This document shows positions 52,383 to 61,496 of a stretch of DNA of 64,000 nucleotides, piece after piece. This stretch comes from Streptomyces sp. F63 (GTDB taxonomy: Bacteria > Actinomycetota > Actinomycetes > Streptomycetales > Streptomycetaceae), in assembly GCF_018070345.1 (NCBI RefSeq), contig NZ_JAGPXX010000003.1, positions 186,001 through 250,000 on the forward strand. Reading direction: 5' to 3'. The notes under the pieces were generated by a model. The model saw nothing but the letters and a program-made list of their open reading frames with translations. It ran no database searches and was not told the DNA's origin. Both the position numbers and the translations under genes were made by a program. Numbering within the stretch: the stretch's first letter is position 1; each line of letters opens with the position of its first letter.

Positions 52383-53674
52383 GCCCCGGCGGAGCGGCCG
52401 CGCGGCCGGCGCCGGCACGCCCGGACACCGGGGCCGTTCTCCTGCTGGTGGCGGCCGGGCTGCTGGCGGCCGGGGCGCTCGGCCGGACGCTCACCCAGGG
52501 GGTCACGGGGCCGGATACCGCACTCGCCTTCGGCGCGGTGATCGCCGCCGGGGAGCTCGCCCGCCGCGGAGCGGACGGGCGTGAGGCCGCCCCGCCGGCC
52601 ACCGCCGGTGCCGTGGCGTACGCGTTTCTGGGATCGGCGGCCGGCGGCCCCGGCGGCCCGGAGGCCCCCGGCGTCCTGCAGACGGTGGCCGTCGTTCTCG
52701 TGGCGGGTCTGGCCGGGCTCGCCGGGGCAGCCGGCGCGGCGCCGGCCCTCCGCTCCGCCGGCCGCGGCCGGGCCGCCCGGGAGCGGCTGGCCCGGCACGT
52801 CCTGACCGCCGGGTTCGCCTCCTGCTGCGTCCAGCCGCTGCCCGTGGCGGCCCCGCTCCCGGCGTGGACGGGCAGCGGCCCCGGCCACGCGCTGCTCCTG
52901 CTGCTCGCGGCGGCTCTCACCGCACGGTGCGACGCCGTGCTCCGCGCCGTGTTCGACGGCTCCCGGGGCGGTGGCCGGGCCGGCCGGCGGTTCCCCGGTG
53001 AGCCGCGCGCGCTGCCCGGCGCCGGGACGGCGGTCTGCGCCACCGGCGCCCTGCTGGCCCTCGCCGTGGACGCCGTCGGCCTGTGGGCGCTGCCCGTCTT
53101 CTGCCTGCCGCTGCTGCCGGCCCTGTATGCGTTCCGCCGCTATGAGGACGTCCGGTCCGTCCGCCGCCAGACCATCGTCTCCCTGGCCCGCGCCACCGAG
53201 ATCGCCGGCTGCGTCCCCGTGGGCCATGCCCGCCGGGTCGCCGCGCTCAGCCGGGACGTCGGGTGCGAACTGGGTCTCTCCCGGCCCGAGCTGGACGTCG
53301 TCGAGTACGCGGCGCTGCTGCACGACGTCGGCCGGCTCTCCCTGCCGGACCCGGCGCCCGGCGGGGCCGGGGAGCTCCCCGCCGAGGACCGCCGCCGGAT
53401 CGCCCGGCTCGGCGGCGCGGTGGTACGGCAGACCGGGGTGCCGCCCGAGGTGGCGGTGGTCGTCGAGCGGCAGGCGGATCCGTGCCCGGAGCAGCCGCTG
53501 CCCACCCGCATCATCCGGGCCGTCGACGCCTTCGACGAGCTCACGGACGGCGCCGGGCGTCCCGCCGGTGCCGAGGCGCTGGACCGCCTCCGCCGGGTCG
53601 GCGGGGAGGAGTACGAGCCCCGCGTGGTGGACGCGCTGGCCAGAGTGCTCTCCCGCGGCGGTCCGGGTCCCTGA
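52379..53674 (+). CDS. Membrane protein with degenerate HD domain, paralogue of the upstream gene
   Basis: The 431-residue protein has a helical, Ala/Gly-rich membrane region (about 1-245) and an HD domain with GHARRVAALSRDV and HDVGRL. The third metal motif is replaced by VVVERQAD, and the GYP loop is absent. DAFDEL is retained. It may be a non-catalytic partner, or a simple HD enzyme with altered substrate. The 4-nt overlap with the HD-GYP gene suggests a heteromeric pair. Confidence 0.8.
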   Translation: MSPGGAAARPAPARPDTGAVLLLVAAGLLAAGALGRTLTQGVTGPDTALAFGAVIAAGELARRGADGREAAPPATAGAVAYAFLGSAAGGPGGPEAPGVLQTVAVVLVAGLAGLAGAAGAAPALRSAGRGRAARERLARHVLTAGFASCCVQPLPVAAPLPAWTGSGPGHALLLLLAAALTARCDAVLRAVFDGSRGGGRAGRRFPGEPRALPGAGTAVCATGALLALAVDAVGLWALPVFCLPLLPALYAFRRYEDVRSVRRQTIVSLARATEIAGCVPVGHARRVAALSRDVGCELGLSRPELDVVEYAALLHDVGRLSLPDPAPGGAGELPAEDRRRIARLGGAVVRQTGVPPEVAVVVERQADPCPEQPLPTRIIRAVDAFDELTDGAGRPAGAEALDRLRRVGGEEYEPRVVDALARVLSRGGPGP

Positions 53675-53708
53675 CGGAAGGGCGCGGGCCCCTGACGGAA
53701 GGGCGCGG
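53669..53708 (+). repeat. 19-bp direct repeat at the end of the HD gene
   Basis: Two identical 19-bp copies (53669-53687 and 53690-53708) with a 2-bp gap begin in the last codons and span the stop codon, so part of the protein terminus is duplicated in the untranslated region. The remaining gap 53709-53983 holds no recognised feature. Confidence 0.75.
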
Positions 53709-53983
53709 ACCGCTGTCTCCGGCGGCGGGAGGGGCGGGCGGCACCGGGGCCGCGCGCGGGCACCCCGGCGGACATGGTTGGATGCGGCCCAGAGGGATTC
53801 GCGCGCCGTCCACGCGGCAAAGAGCTGTGGTGGGCGCCGTTATCCGGGCTGAGGGGTCGGCCGAAGTATGGCAGGTTGTCCTCAGGGAGGAAGACGCGTC
53901 CCCGGTGCTTCGCGCACCGCATCCGGCCCCGGGCCGGGCTGGAGCAGGGCAAAGGACACGGAGCGAACCGGCAGGCGGGAATC

Positions 53984-54973
53984 GTGAAGATCTTCGGCAA
54001 GGTACGGAACCGGCCCTCCGCCTCGTGGCGGCAGGCGACCGACCGCGCTTTCACGCTGATCGGCGACGGCCGGTACGAGGACGCGGGAGCGCTGCTCACC
54101 CGCGCCGCCGACATGGAGCCCTGGCTCTCCGAGTCCTGGTTCAACCTGGCGCTGCTGCACAAGTTCCGGCACGACTGGGAGCAGGCGCGCACGGCCGGCC
54201 TGCGCGCCGTCGCCCTGCTGGACCGGGACACCGGAGCCCCGGACTGGTGGAACGTCGGCATCGCCGCCACCGCCCTGCAGGACTGGCCGCTGGCCCGCCG
54301 CGCCTGGCAGGCGTACGGGCTCAGGGTCCGCGGCGACCAGGGCGCGGACGCCCCGGCCGGTGAGCCGGTGGGCATGGAGCTGGGCAGCGCCGCGGTACGG
54401 CTGTCGCCGGAGGGCGAGGCCGAGGTCGTGTGGGGCCGGCGGCTGGACCCGGCGCGGATCGAGGTGCTGAGCATCCCGTTGCCGTCCTCCGGGCGCCGCT
54501 GGGGCGAGGTGGTGCTGCACGACGGCGTCCCGCGCGGTGAGCGGCTGACCGCGGCCGGGCCCTCGTACCCGGTCTTCGACGAGATCGAGCTGTGGGCCCC
54601 GTCCCCGGTGCCGACCTGGGTGGTGCTGCTGGAGGCGGCGGCGGAGGCCGACCGGGACGCCCTGGAGCGGCTGGCCGCGGACGCCGGTTTCGCCGCCGAG
54701 GACTGGTCCTCCTCGGTGCGGTTGCTGTGCCGCACCTGCTCCGAGAGCCGGATGCCGAGCGCCGAGGGGGACGGGGAGCACCTGGACCCGCACGACCACA
54801 GCGTGCCGGGTCACCCGGGCCCGCTGGGCCACCGCACCGCGGGTGACCACTGGGTGGCGGAGCGCGAGTGCGGCATAGCCGCGCCCCCCGGGCTGGTCCG
54901 CGGCCTGCTCGACGGCTGGGTCGCCGACAGCCCGGACACCCGGGCCTGGCGGGATCTCGAAGAGGTCTGCTGA
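53984..54973 (+). CDS. TPR-repeat protein of unknown function
   Basis: The 329-residue cytosolic protein begins with TPR-like helices (about 15-115: [39 protein letters not shown]) and continues with a conserved C-terminal domain containing [45 protein letters not shown] and a Cys/His-rich section (LCRTCSESR ... [16 protein letters not shown]) that could bind metal. The GTG at 53984 follows GGCGGGA; upstream in-frame residues are rejected as non-coding. Confidence 0.8.
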   Translation: MKIFGKVRNRPSASWRQATDRAFTLIGDGRYEDAGALLTRAADMEPWLSESWFNLALLHKFRHDWEQARTAGLRAVALLDRDTGAPDWWNVGIAATALQDWPLARRAWQAYGLRVRGDQGADAPAGEPVGMELGSAAVRLSPEGEAEVVWGRRLDPARIEVLSIPLPSSGRRWGEVVLHDGVPRGERLTAAGPSYPVFDEIELWAPSPVPTWVVLLEAAAEADRDALERLAADAGFAAEDWSSSVRLLCRTCSESRMPSAEGDGEHLDPHDHSVPGHPGPLGHRTAGDHWVAERECGIAAPPGLVRGLLDGWVADSPDTRAWRDLEEVC

Positions 54974-55046
54974 GCGGCCCTCCCCGCTGCCCGTACCCTG
55001 TACGGGCAGCACCACGAGGGTTCTTCAGGGAAGGCGTACGGCGGAC

Positions 55047-55727
55047 ATGGCCCAGCAGGACAGCGCACGGCAGGCGGCGGAGGGGACCCCGGCCGCGGAG
55101 ACTCCGGAGCCCGCGGAGTCCGGGGAGGACCTGGAGTTCTTCGACGACACGGCCGGCGCCGAGGAGCGCGAGCGGGCGCATCGCGAGCGGGGCACGGCCC
55201 GCCCGATCACCGTGGTCGGCAATCCGGTGCTGCACCGCCGGTGCCAGGACGTCACCGAGTTCGACGACAAGCTCGCGCAGCTGATCGACGACATGTTCGC
55301 CAGCCAGCGCGCCGCCGAGGGTGTGGGCCTGGCGGCCAATCAGATCGGTGTGGACCTGCGGGTCTTCGTCTACGACTGCCCGGACGACGACGGTGTGCGC
55401 CATGTCGGCGCCATCTGCAACCCGGTGATCGAGGAACTGCCGGCCGAGCGCCGGGTGCTGGACGAGTCCAACGAGGGCTGCCTGTCCGTCCCGACCGCCT
55501 ACGCCCCGCTGGCGCGCCCCGACTACGCGGTCTGCCGAGGCCAGGACGCGCAGGGCAAGCCGGTCGTGGTGCGGGGCACCGGCTACTTCGCCCGCTGCCT
55601 CCAGCACGAGACGGACCATCTCGACGGTTATCTCTACATCGACCGGCTGTCGAAGCGGGACCGCAAGGACGCCCTGCGGCAGATGGCCGAGGGCACACCG
55701 CGGTACGAGACGGTGCCCAACGACTGA
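55047..55727 (+). CDS. def: Peptide deformylase
   Basis: The 226-residue enzyme has the three signature boxes: [10 protein letters not shown] (about 92), EGCLSVP (about 148) and QHETDHLDG (about 190) with the Cys and two His as metal ligands. It removes the formyl group from nascent N-terminal Met. The first 50 residues are an acidic, disordered extension not found in short deformylases. It lies 74 nt after the TPR gene in the same direction. Confidence 0.95.
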   Translation: MAQQDSARQAAEGTPAAETPEPAESGEDLEFFDDTAGAEERERAHRERGTARPITVVGNPVLHRRCQDVTEFDDKLAQLIDDMFASQRAAEGVGLAANQIGVDLRVFVYDCPDDDGVRHVGAICNPVIEELPAERRVLDESNEGCLSVPTAYAPLARPDYAVCRGQDAQGKPVVVRGTGYFARCLQHETDHLDGYLYIDRLSKRDRKDALRQMAEGTPRYETVPND

Positions 55728-55911
55728 CCGCGGCGGTTTCCGGAGCCGGCCGCGGGAAGAATTCCGGGAGTTGTCCGGGACCGTGTTTCCCGAGGCGGCG
55801 GAGTCGTTCCGGCGATTCCGCCGCTTTCTGTTCCGCTTCCGTACGGTTGACGCGCGTCGACCGCACCGCCAGTCTCTTCCGTACCGAAACCCCCACTTGT
55901 TGGAGGCACTT

Positions 55912-56649
55912 GTGATCAGACGCGTCACCCGGCTCCTGGTCGCCTTTGTCATGCTCATGGCTAGCCTGACGGCCGGGGCCCTCGTCACGGCCGGAACCGC
56001 GCACGCCGACGGCTGCTACACCTGGTCCCGTACCCTCTCCCGGGGCGCCACGGGAGCCGACGTCAGCCAACTGCAGATCCGGGTCGCCGGCTACCCCGGC
56101 ACCGGCGCGGTCCTGGCCGTCGACGGCTCGTACGGACCGGCGACCGAGGCCGCGGTCAAGCGCTTCCAGTCCGCGTACGGGCTCGCCGCGGACGGCGTCG
56201 CCGGCCCCGCCACCTTCAGCAAGCTGTACGCGCTGCAGGACGACGACTGCACCCCGGCCCACTTCTCGTACAGCGAACTCAACCAGTGCAACAGCACCTG
56301 GGCCGGCGGCGCGGTGAGCGCGGCGACCGCCAAGTCCAACGCCCTGCGCACGATGTGGAAGCTGGAAGCGCTGCGGCACGCGCTCGGTGACCAGCCGATC
56401 CGGGTGACCAGCGGGTTCCGCTCCACCGCCTGCAATAACGCCGTCGGCGGCTCGTCCAACAGCCGCCATCTCTACGGTGACGCGGCCGACCTGGGCGCCT
56501 CCCCGCACTCGCTCTGCACCCTGGCCAAGGCCGCCCGCAACCACGGCTTCAACGGCATCCTCGGCCCGGGCTACCCCGGGCACAACGACCACATCCACGT
56601 CGACCACCGGTCGAGCCGGTTCTGGTCGGCGTCGAGCTGCGGCATCTGA
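55912..56649 (+). CDS. Secreted Zn D-alanyl-D-alanine carboxypeptidase (M15A) with peptidoglycan-binding domain
   Basis: The 245-residue precursor has a signal peptide cleaved after AHA (residue 32), giving a mature start DGCYTWSRTLSRG that resembles the mature Streptomyces albus G carboxypeptidase. A peptidoglycan-binding domain (about 40-110) is followed by the M15A catalytic domain with SRHLYGDAAD and GHNDHIHVDH supplying the His-Asp-His zinc ligands, and Cys pairs for disulfides. It trims the pentapeptide stem or crosslinks of peptidoglycan outside the cell. GTG 55912 is preceded by TTGGAGGC. Confidence 0.93.
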   Translation: MIRRVTRLLVAFVMLMASLTAGALVTAGTAHADGCYTWSRTLSRGATGADVSQLQIRVAGYPGTGAVLAVDGSYGPATEAAVKRFQSAYGLAADGVAGPATFSKLYALQDDDCTPAHFSYSELNQCNSTWAGGAVSAATAKSNALRTMWKLEALRHALGDQPIRVTSGFRSTACNNAVGGSSNSRHLYGDAADLGASPHSLCTLAKAARNHGFNGILGPGYPGHNDHIHVDHRSSRFWSASSCGI

Positions 56650-56677
56650 CGCGCCCGCCCGCCCGGCGGGACCGGCG

Positions 56678-56716
56678 CCGGGCCGCTCCGCCCGCTCACG
56701 CCGCGGAGCGGCCCGG
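56678..56716. terminator. Bidirectional terminator between carboxypeptidase and nrdB
   Basis: A 14-bp perfect stem (56678-56691 with 56703-56716) and 11-nt loop lie between these convergent genes. Confidence 0.7.
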
Positions 56717-56722
56717 TCCCGC

Positions 56723-56780
56723 GACCGGAAAGCCGGACCGGAAAGCCGGACCGCAAGGTCCGCCGGAATCCGCCGGAATC
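56723..56780. repeat. Two tandem duplications next to the nrdB stop
   Basis: A 13-bp unit (GACCGGAAAGCCG) is repeated at 56723-56735 and 56736-56748, and a 10-bp unit (CGCCGGAATC) at 56761-56780. They may be remnants of slippage in the 3' UTR of the nrd transcript. Confidence 0.7.
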
Positions 56781-56782
56781 CG

Positions 56783-57868
56783 CTAGAAGTCGTCGTCGAA
56801 GGAGACCGTCCCCTCCACCGCGACCTGGTAGGCCGACGGTCGGCGCTCGAAGAAGTTCGTCAGCTCCTGCACCCCCTGCAACTCCATGAAGCCGAAGGGG
56901 TTCCGCGCGCCGTAGCGGGCCGGCAGTCCGAGCCGGCGCAGCCGCTGGTCGGCGACGCACCGCAGATACTCGCGCATCGAGTCGGTGTTCATCCCCGGCA
57001 GCCCTTCCCCGCACAGGTCGCGGGCGAACTGCAGTTCCGCCTCGACCGCCTCCTCCAGCATCGCGGTGACCCGCTCGGCCAGCTCCTCGTCGAACAGGTC
57101 CGGCTCCTCCTCACGGACGGTGTCCACGACCGAGAAGGCGAAGTCCATGTGCAGGGACTCGTCACGGAACACCCAGTTGGTGCCGGTGGCCAGCCCGTGC
57201 AGCAGCCCGCGCGAGCGGAACCAGTAGACGTACGCGAAGGCTCCGTAGAAGAACAGCCCTTCGATGCAGGCCGCGAAGCAGATGAGATTGAGCAGGAAAC
57301 GCCGCCGGTCCTCCTTGGTCTCCAGCCGGTCCAGCTTCTCCACCGAGTCCATCCACCGGAAGCAGAACCGGGCCTTCTCCCGGATGGAGGGGATGTTCTC
57401 GACGGCGGCGAAGGCGGCGGCGCGGTCGTCGTGGTCGGGGAGATAGGTGTCCAGCAGCGTCAGATAGAACTGGACGTGCACGGCCTCCTCGAACAGCTGG
57501 CGGGAGAGATAGAGCCGCGCCTCGGGGGAGTTGATGTGCCGGTAGAGGGTGAGCACCAGGTTGTTGGCGACGATCGAGTCACCGGTGGCGAAGAAGGCGA
57601 CCAGCCGCCCGATGAGATGGCGCTCGCCGGGTGAGAGCCGGGAGAGGTCGGCCACGTCGGAGTGGAGGTCGACCTCCTCCACGGTCCAGGTGTTCTTGAT
57701 CGCGTCGCGGTAGCGCTCGTAGAAGCCCGGATAGCGCATCGGACGCAGAGTCAGTTCGAACCCCGGGTCGAGCAGGTTGCGGACCGCCGGCTCCGCTTCC
57801 GCGGCGGCCGGGGCGGTGGTGGGGGCGGGCGAGGTGGCGGCGGCGGCCGGCTTCGCTTCGGTGGTCAC
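56783..57868 (-). CDS. nrdB: Class Ia ribonucleoside-diphosphate reductase small subunit NrdB
   Basis: The 361-residue protein has an Ala/Pro/Glu-rich N-terminal extension (about 1-27) and the ferritin-like radical-cofactor fold: LYLSRQLFEEAVHVQFYLTLLDTY supplies Glu, His and the radical Tyr; FRDESLHMDFAF supplies the second Glu-His pair. The C-terminus ends EGTVSFDDDF, the tail that docks to NrdA. Its GTG start overlaps the nrdA stop (GTGA). Confidence 0.95.
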   Translation of the reverse strand: MTTEAKPAAAATSPAPTTAPAAAEAEPAVRNLLDPGFELTLRPMRYPGFYERYRDAIKNTWTVEEVDLHSDVADLSRLSPGERHLIGRLVAFFATGDSIVANNLVLTLYRHINSPEARLYLSRQLFEEAVHVQFYLTLLDTYLPDHDDRAAAFAAVENIPSIREKARFCFRWMDSVEKLDRLETKEDRRRFLLNLICFAACIEGLFFYGAFAYVYWFRSRGLLHGLATGTNWVFRDESLHMDFAFSVVDTVREEEPDLFDEELAERVTAMLEEAVEAELQFARDLCGEGLPGMNTDSMREYLRCVADQRLRRLGLPARYGARNPFGFMELQGVQELTNFFERRPSAYQVAVEGTVSFDDDF

Positions 57869-60339
57869 TGGCAGGCCTCACAGGACTCGGGGTTCTCCAG
57901 GGAACAGGCGGTCGCGCCTCCGGCGGCACCGGACGGGTCGGCCGCGCCGGCCGCCTCTGCCGCCTCTGCCGCCTCCGCCGCGTCGGCGGAGCCGGCGGCC
58001 CGCGCGATCCGGGTGGCCGGGCGCGACCGCAGGTAGTAGGTGGTCTTGAGGCCCTTCTTCCAGGCGTACGCGTACATCGAACTGAGCTTTCCGATGGTCG
58101 GCGAGGCCATGAAGAGATTGAGCGACTGGCTCTGGTCGAGATACGGGGTGCGGGCCGCGGCCATGTCGATCAACGCCCGCTGCGGAAGCTCCCAGGCGGT
58201 TCGGTAACGGTTCCGCAGCCCGGCCGGGAGCCAGTCGAGTCCCTGCACGGAGCCGGCCGCCTCGCGCAGCGCCTCCCGGGTCCGTGCGTCCCACCTGCCC
58301 AGTTCCTTCAGCTCCTCCACCAGATATGTGTTGACCTGGAGGAACTCCCCGGAGAGGGTCTCGCGCTTGAAGAGGTTCGACACCTGCGGCTCGACGCACT
58401 CGTACACCCCGGCGATGGAGGCGATCGTCGCCGTCGGGGCGATGGCCAGCAGCAGGGAGTTGCGCAGTCCGGTGGCGGCGATCCGGGCGCGCAGCGCCTC
58501 CCACCGCTCCGGCCACCGGGGCCGGGCACCGTAGTGGTCGGGGTGGAGCACACCGCGCGAGGCGCGGGTGGAGGACCAGGCCGGATGGGGACCGTGCCGT
58601 CCGGCGAGATCGCAGGATGCCTCGTACGCCGCGAGCATGATCCGCTCGGAGATCTCGGTGGAGAGCCGGGCCGCCGCGGGGGAGTCGAAGGGCAGCCGCA
58701 GCCGGAAGAAGACGTCCTGCAGCCCCATCACGCCGAGCCCGACCGGGCGCCAGCGCCGGTTGGAGGCGGCGGCCTGCGGGGTGGGATAGAAGTTCACGTC
58801 CACGACCCGGTCGAGGAAGGCCACGGCGGTGCGCACGGTCGCGTCCAGCCGCTCCCAGTCCATCGCCTCCGCCACCGCGGCCTCCCCGGTGCCGGCGCCC
58901 GGGGCGACGTGGGCCGCGAGATTGACCGATCCCAGATTGCAGACGGCGGTCTCCCCGTCGTCCGTCACCTCCAGGATCTCGGTGCAGAGGTTGGAGGAGT
59001 GGACGACCCTGCCGGGCTCGGCGGTCTGGTTCGAGGTCCGGTTGGCGGCGTCCTTGAACGTCATCCAGCCGTTGCCGGTCTGCGCGAGCATGCGCATCAT
59101 CCGGGCGTACAACTGCCGTGCGGGCAGCCGCCGGACGGCGAGCCCCGCCTCCTCGGCCCGGCGGTACGCCGCGTCGAACTCGGCGCCCCACAGATCGGGC
59201 AGCTCCGGGACGTCGGAGGGGGAGAAGAGCGACCACTCGGCGTCGGCCTCCACCCGGCGCATGAACTCGTCCGGGATCCAGTGGGCCAGATTGAGGTTGT
59301 GCGTCCGGCGGGCCTCCTCGCCGGTGTTGTCCCGCAGCTCCAGGAACTCCTCGACGTCCGCGTGCCAGGGCTCCAGGTACACACAGGCCGCCCCCTTCCG
59401 CCGGCCGCCCTGGTTGACGGCGGCGACGGAGGAGTCGAGGGTGCGCAGGAAGGGGACGATCCCGCCGGAGTGGCCGTTCGTGCCGCGGATCAGGGCGCCC
59501 CGGGAGCGGACCCGGCTGAAGGGCAGGCCGATGCCGCCCGCGTGCTTGGAGAGCCGCGCGACCTGGTGGTAGCGCTCGTAGAGGGAGTCCAGCTCGTCGA
59601 GCGGCGAGTCCAGCAGATAGCAGGAGGACATCTGCGGGTGCCGGGTGCCGGAGTTGAAGAGGGTGGGGGAGCTGGGCAGGTAGTCCAGCCGGCTCATCAG
59701 CCGGTACAGCGAGGCGACCTCGTCCACGGCCCCGGGCGAGTCGTCCGCGGCCAGTCCGCAGGCCACCCGGAGCAGGAAGTGCTGCGGGGTCTCGATGACC
59801 TGACGGGTGACCGGGTGCCGCAGCAGATAGCGGCTGTACAGGGTCCGCAGCCCGAAATAGCCGAAGCGGTCGTCGGCGCCGTCGGCGAGCGACATCTCGA
59901 CGAGGGTGTCCAGCCGTTCCGCATGATTCCGGACGAAGGCGGCGGTGCGGTCGGCGATCAGGCCCTCCCGGTGGCCGGCCCCGATCGAGTCCGGGAAGGA
60001 CACCGCGCCCTGGCCGGCCGCCTCGTCCGCGATGGCGCGGGTGAGGAGCCGGGCCGCCAGCCGGGAGTACACCGGGTCCTCGGAGATCAGCCCGGCCGCC
60101 GCCTCCGTCGCCAGCTCGCGCAGCGCGGCCTCGTCGGCGCCGGGTCCGCGGCCGCGCAGCGCGGCCGCGGCCACCCGGCCCGGGTCGGCGGCGGGCAGAT
60201 CGGCGGTCAGCCCGGTCAGCAGGCGCAGCAGCGCCGTGCCGGGGGCGTCCCGGCCGGCGGTCGCGGGACCGCGGCTGCCGGCCGGCGCCGGATCGGCGGT
60301 GCGGTCGGCTGATGCGGGATCGGCGGGCGCGATGGTCAC
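57865..60339 (-). CDS. nrdA: Class Ia ribonucleoside-diphosphate reductase large subunit NrdA
   Basis: The 824-residue enzyme has the active-site Cys of MSSCYLLDS, the Asn-Cys-Glu triad in SSNLCTEILEV, the second redox Cys in ETAVCNLGSVNLA and a C-terminal redox pair CEAC. It reduces ribonucleotides to deoxyribonucleotides. The GTG at 60339 follows GAGGGAG. The longer frame to 60603 is the riboswitch leader. Known: Streptomyces nrdABS is repressed by coenzyme B12. The downstream gene nrdS, known in S. coelicolor, is not found here. Confidence 0.95.
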   Translation of the reverse strand: MTIAPADPASADRTADPAPAGSRGPATAGRDAPGTALLRLLTGLTADLPAADPGRVAAAALRGRGPGADEAALRELATEAAAGLISEDPVYSRLAARLLTRAIADEAAGQGAVSFPDSIGAGHREGLIADRTAAFVRNHAERLDTLVEMSLADGADDRFGYFGLRTLYSRYLLRHPVTRQVIETPQHFLLRVACGLAADDSPGAVDEVASLYRLMSRLDYLPSSPTLFNSGTRHPQMSSCYLLDSPLDELDSLYERYHQVARLSKHAGGIGLPFSRVRSRGALIRGTNGHSGGIVPFLRTLDSSVAAVNQGGRRKGAACVYLEPWHADVEEFLELRDNTGEEARRTHNLNLAHWIPDEFMRRVEADAEWSLFSPSDVPELPDLWGAEFDAAYRRAEEAGLAVRRLPARQLYARMMRMLAQTGNGWMTFKDAANRTSNQTAEPGRVVHSSNLCTEILEVTDDGETAVCNLGSVNLAAHVAPGAGTGEAAVAEAMDWERLDATVRTAVAFLDRVVDVNFYPTPQAAASNRRWRPVGLGVMGLQDVFFRLRLPFDSPAAARLSTEISERIMLAAYEASCDLAGRHGPHPAWSSTRASRGVLHPDHYGARPRWPERWEALRARIAATGLRNSLLLAIAPTATIASIAGVYECVEPQVSNLFKRETLSGEFLQVNTYLVEELKELGRWDARTREALREAAGSVQGLDWLPAGLRNRYRTAWELPQRALIDMAAARTPYLDQSQSLNLFMASPTIGKLSSMYAYAWKKGLKTTYYLRSRPATRIARAAGSADAAEAAEAAEAAGAADPSGAAGGATACSLENPESCEACQ

Positions 60340-60370
60340 GTGAAGCTCTCCCTCGCTCGGCGGGGCCGCG

Positions 60371-60405
60371 GGACGGAGCGCGGGGCGCGCGCGGCCGCCC
60401 CGTCC
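60371..60405 (-). promoter_or_regulatory. GC-rich hairpin in the nrd leader
   Basis: Stem GGAC/GTCC and GGGGCG/CGCCCC with a bulge, lying between the aptamer and the nrdA ribosome site. A candidate late part of the expression platform. Confidence 0.4.
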
Positions 60406-60452
60406 GGAGAGGAACGGCACCGCGCGACGTCCACCGGCCCAATCCCCGGAGC

Positions 60453-60490
60453 CCGGACGGAATCGACGTCCGGCTCGGTCGGGCCGGACG
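60453..60490 (-). promoter_or_regulatory. Mutually exclusive pairing toggle after the B12 aptamer
   Basis: In RNA order CGTCCGG (60490-60484), CCGGACG (60473-60467) and CGTCCGG (60459-60453). The middle segment can pair with the first or the third, so the state of the aptamer can choose between two hairpins. Confidence 0.55.
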
Positions 60491-60600
60491 TGGCCGACGG
60501 CAGGCGCTCGGACTCGAAGGCAGGCGAAAGCCGCCTTCACACCGTTGCGGGACAGTTCAGGATTCGCACCGGATTCCCCTGGCGCGTCAGCGAGCATGAG
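60485..60600 (-). ncRNA. Cobalamin (B12) riboswitch upstream of nrdA
   Basis: On the minus strand the conserved core reads GCCAGGGGAATCCGGTGCGA, then TCC, CTGTCCCGCAAC and GGTGTGA, followed by GAGCGCCTGCCGTCGG, the 3' conserved half. This agrees with the B12 aptamer and with the published control of Streptomyces nrdABS by coenzyme B12: class Ia reductase is switched off when cobalamin supports the class II enzyme. Approximate ends. Confidence 0.9.
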
Positions 60601-60646
60601 CATACATCTTGTGTCGTGTTCCGCGAGCGGGTACTAGATGTTGTGT
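60599..60646 (-). promoter_or_regulatory. Pair of NrdR boxes at the nrdA promoter
   Basis: ACACAACATCTAGTAC (60646-60631) and ACACAAGATGTATGCT (60614-60599) resemble the 16-bp NrdR consensus ACACWATATATWGTGT and are centred 32 bp apart, about three helical turns, the normal spacing for tandem NrdR boxes. NrdR represses reductase genes when dATP is high. The nrdR gene itself is not in this window. Confidence 0.8.
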
Positions 60647-60842
60647 GACGCCGGAGGTGTGGGGTCTTTGCAGGGGAATACGGCCGCGGTGTGCCGCGGG
60701 CCCGTGCGGAGAGCGGCCGGCCGGTTCGGGCCGCGGCGGCGCGTTTCCGTTCGGGATCGCCGGGGATCCCCGGGCGCGCGTCCGCGCCGCCGCGCGTCCG
60801 CGGGCTGCCGCGCCCATCGGAGCAGGGCCGGGGCACCGGGTC

Positions 60843-60890
60843 AGGGGCTCAGCGTCCGGGGCGCACGGCCAGGGGCTCAGAGTCCGGGGC
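60843..60890. repeat. 20-bp direct repeat overlapping the end of the GNAT gene
   Basis: Copies at 60843-60862 and 60871-60890 differ at one base; the second covers the stop codon of the acetyltransferase gene. The rest of the gap 60647-60842 contains no recognised feature. Confidence 0.7.
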
Positions 60891-61392
60891 CGGGGAGCTC
60901 GCGGCCGAAGGCGTGCAGCCGCAGCCCCGGCAGCGGCTCCCAGTCCCGCTCCGGGAGCCGGACGAACCCCAGCCGCCGGTAGAGCCGGTGGGCCGTCGTC
61001 ATCCGGGGATGGCTGGAGAGCACGACCCGGACCAGACCGGCCTGCCGGGCACGGTCGAGACAGGCCCGGACCAGCGCCTCGCCGGCGCCGCGGCCCCGGG
61101 CCGGGCCGGCCACGGCCAGCATCCGGAACTCGCTCTCCCCCGCGCCGGCCAGCTCCGCGTACGGGCTGCCGGGCGTCACATGGGCGACGCAGCCGACCGG
61201 CTCGTCGCTCACGGCGTCGGCCGCCACGAGGAGTTCCGTGTGCGCGGCGCGCCGGGCGGCGTCGCGGAGCTCTGCGAGGTACGGGTCCGAGGCGCCGTAC
61301 TCCAGCAGTCCGTCGCCGAGATACGCCTGGGCGGTCAGTTCGCCCAGCGTCCGGTATTCCTCCGGCCGGGCGGTGCGGATGACGAGGTCCAT
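60877..61392 (-). CDS. GNAT-family N-acetyltransferase
   Basis: The 171-residue protein has the acetyl-CoA-binding motif AGPARGRGAGEALVRACLDRARQAG (about 95-120) after FRMLAV, and a C-terminal RLYRRLGFVRL. Start 61392 begins the conserved MDLVIRTA. Substrate unknown. It is on the same strand as the cstA genes but 104 nt downstream of the small YbdD-like gene, so membership of that operon is unclear. Confidence 0.88.
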   Translation of the reverse strand: MDLVIRTARPEEYRTLGELTAQAYLGDGLLEYGASDPYLAELRDAARRAAHTELLVAADAVSDEPVGCVAHVTPGSPYAELAGAGESEFRMLAVAGPARGRGAGEALVRACLDRARQAGLVRVVLSSHPRMTTAHRLYRRLGFVRLPERDWEPLPGLRLHAFGRELPGPGL

Positions 61393-61496
61393 ACCGGCAG
61401 TCTGCCGTGCCGGTGTGACAGCGGGCCCTTTCCGGGCACGCCGATGGCCCCGGCGCGGGGCCGGGGCCATCGGGTGGTACTGCCGGGCCGGGAGCG

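Noticed and set aside
53774..53983. N-terminal extension of the TPR protein from an ATG at 53774
   Set aside because: The extra 70 residues are low-complexity and the GTG at 53984 begins the recognisable domain with a ribosome site.
60340..60603. N-terminal extension of NrdA from 60603
   Set aside because: The frame runs through the cobalamin riboswitch, and the first residues do not resemble NrdA. The GTG at 60339 has a good ribosome site.
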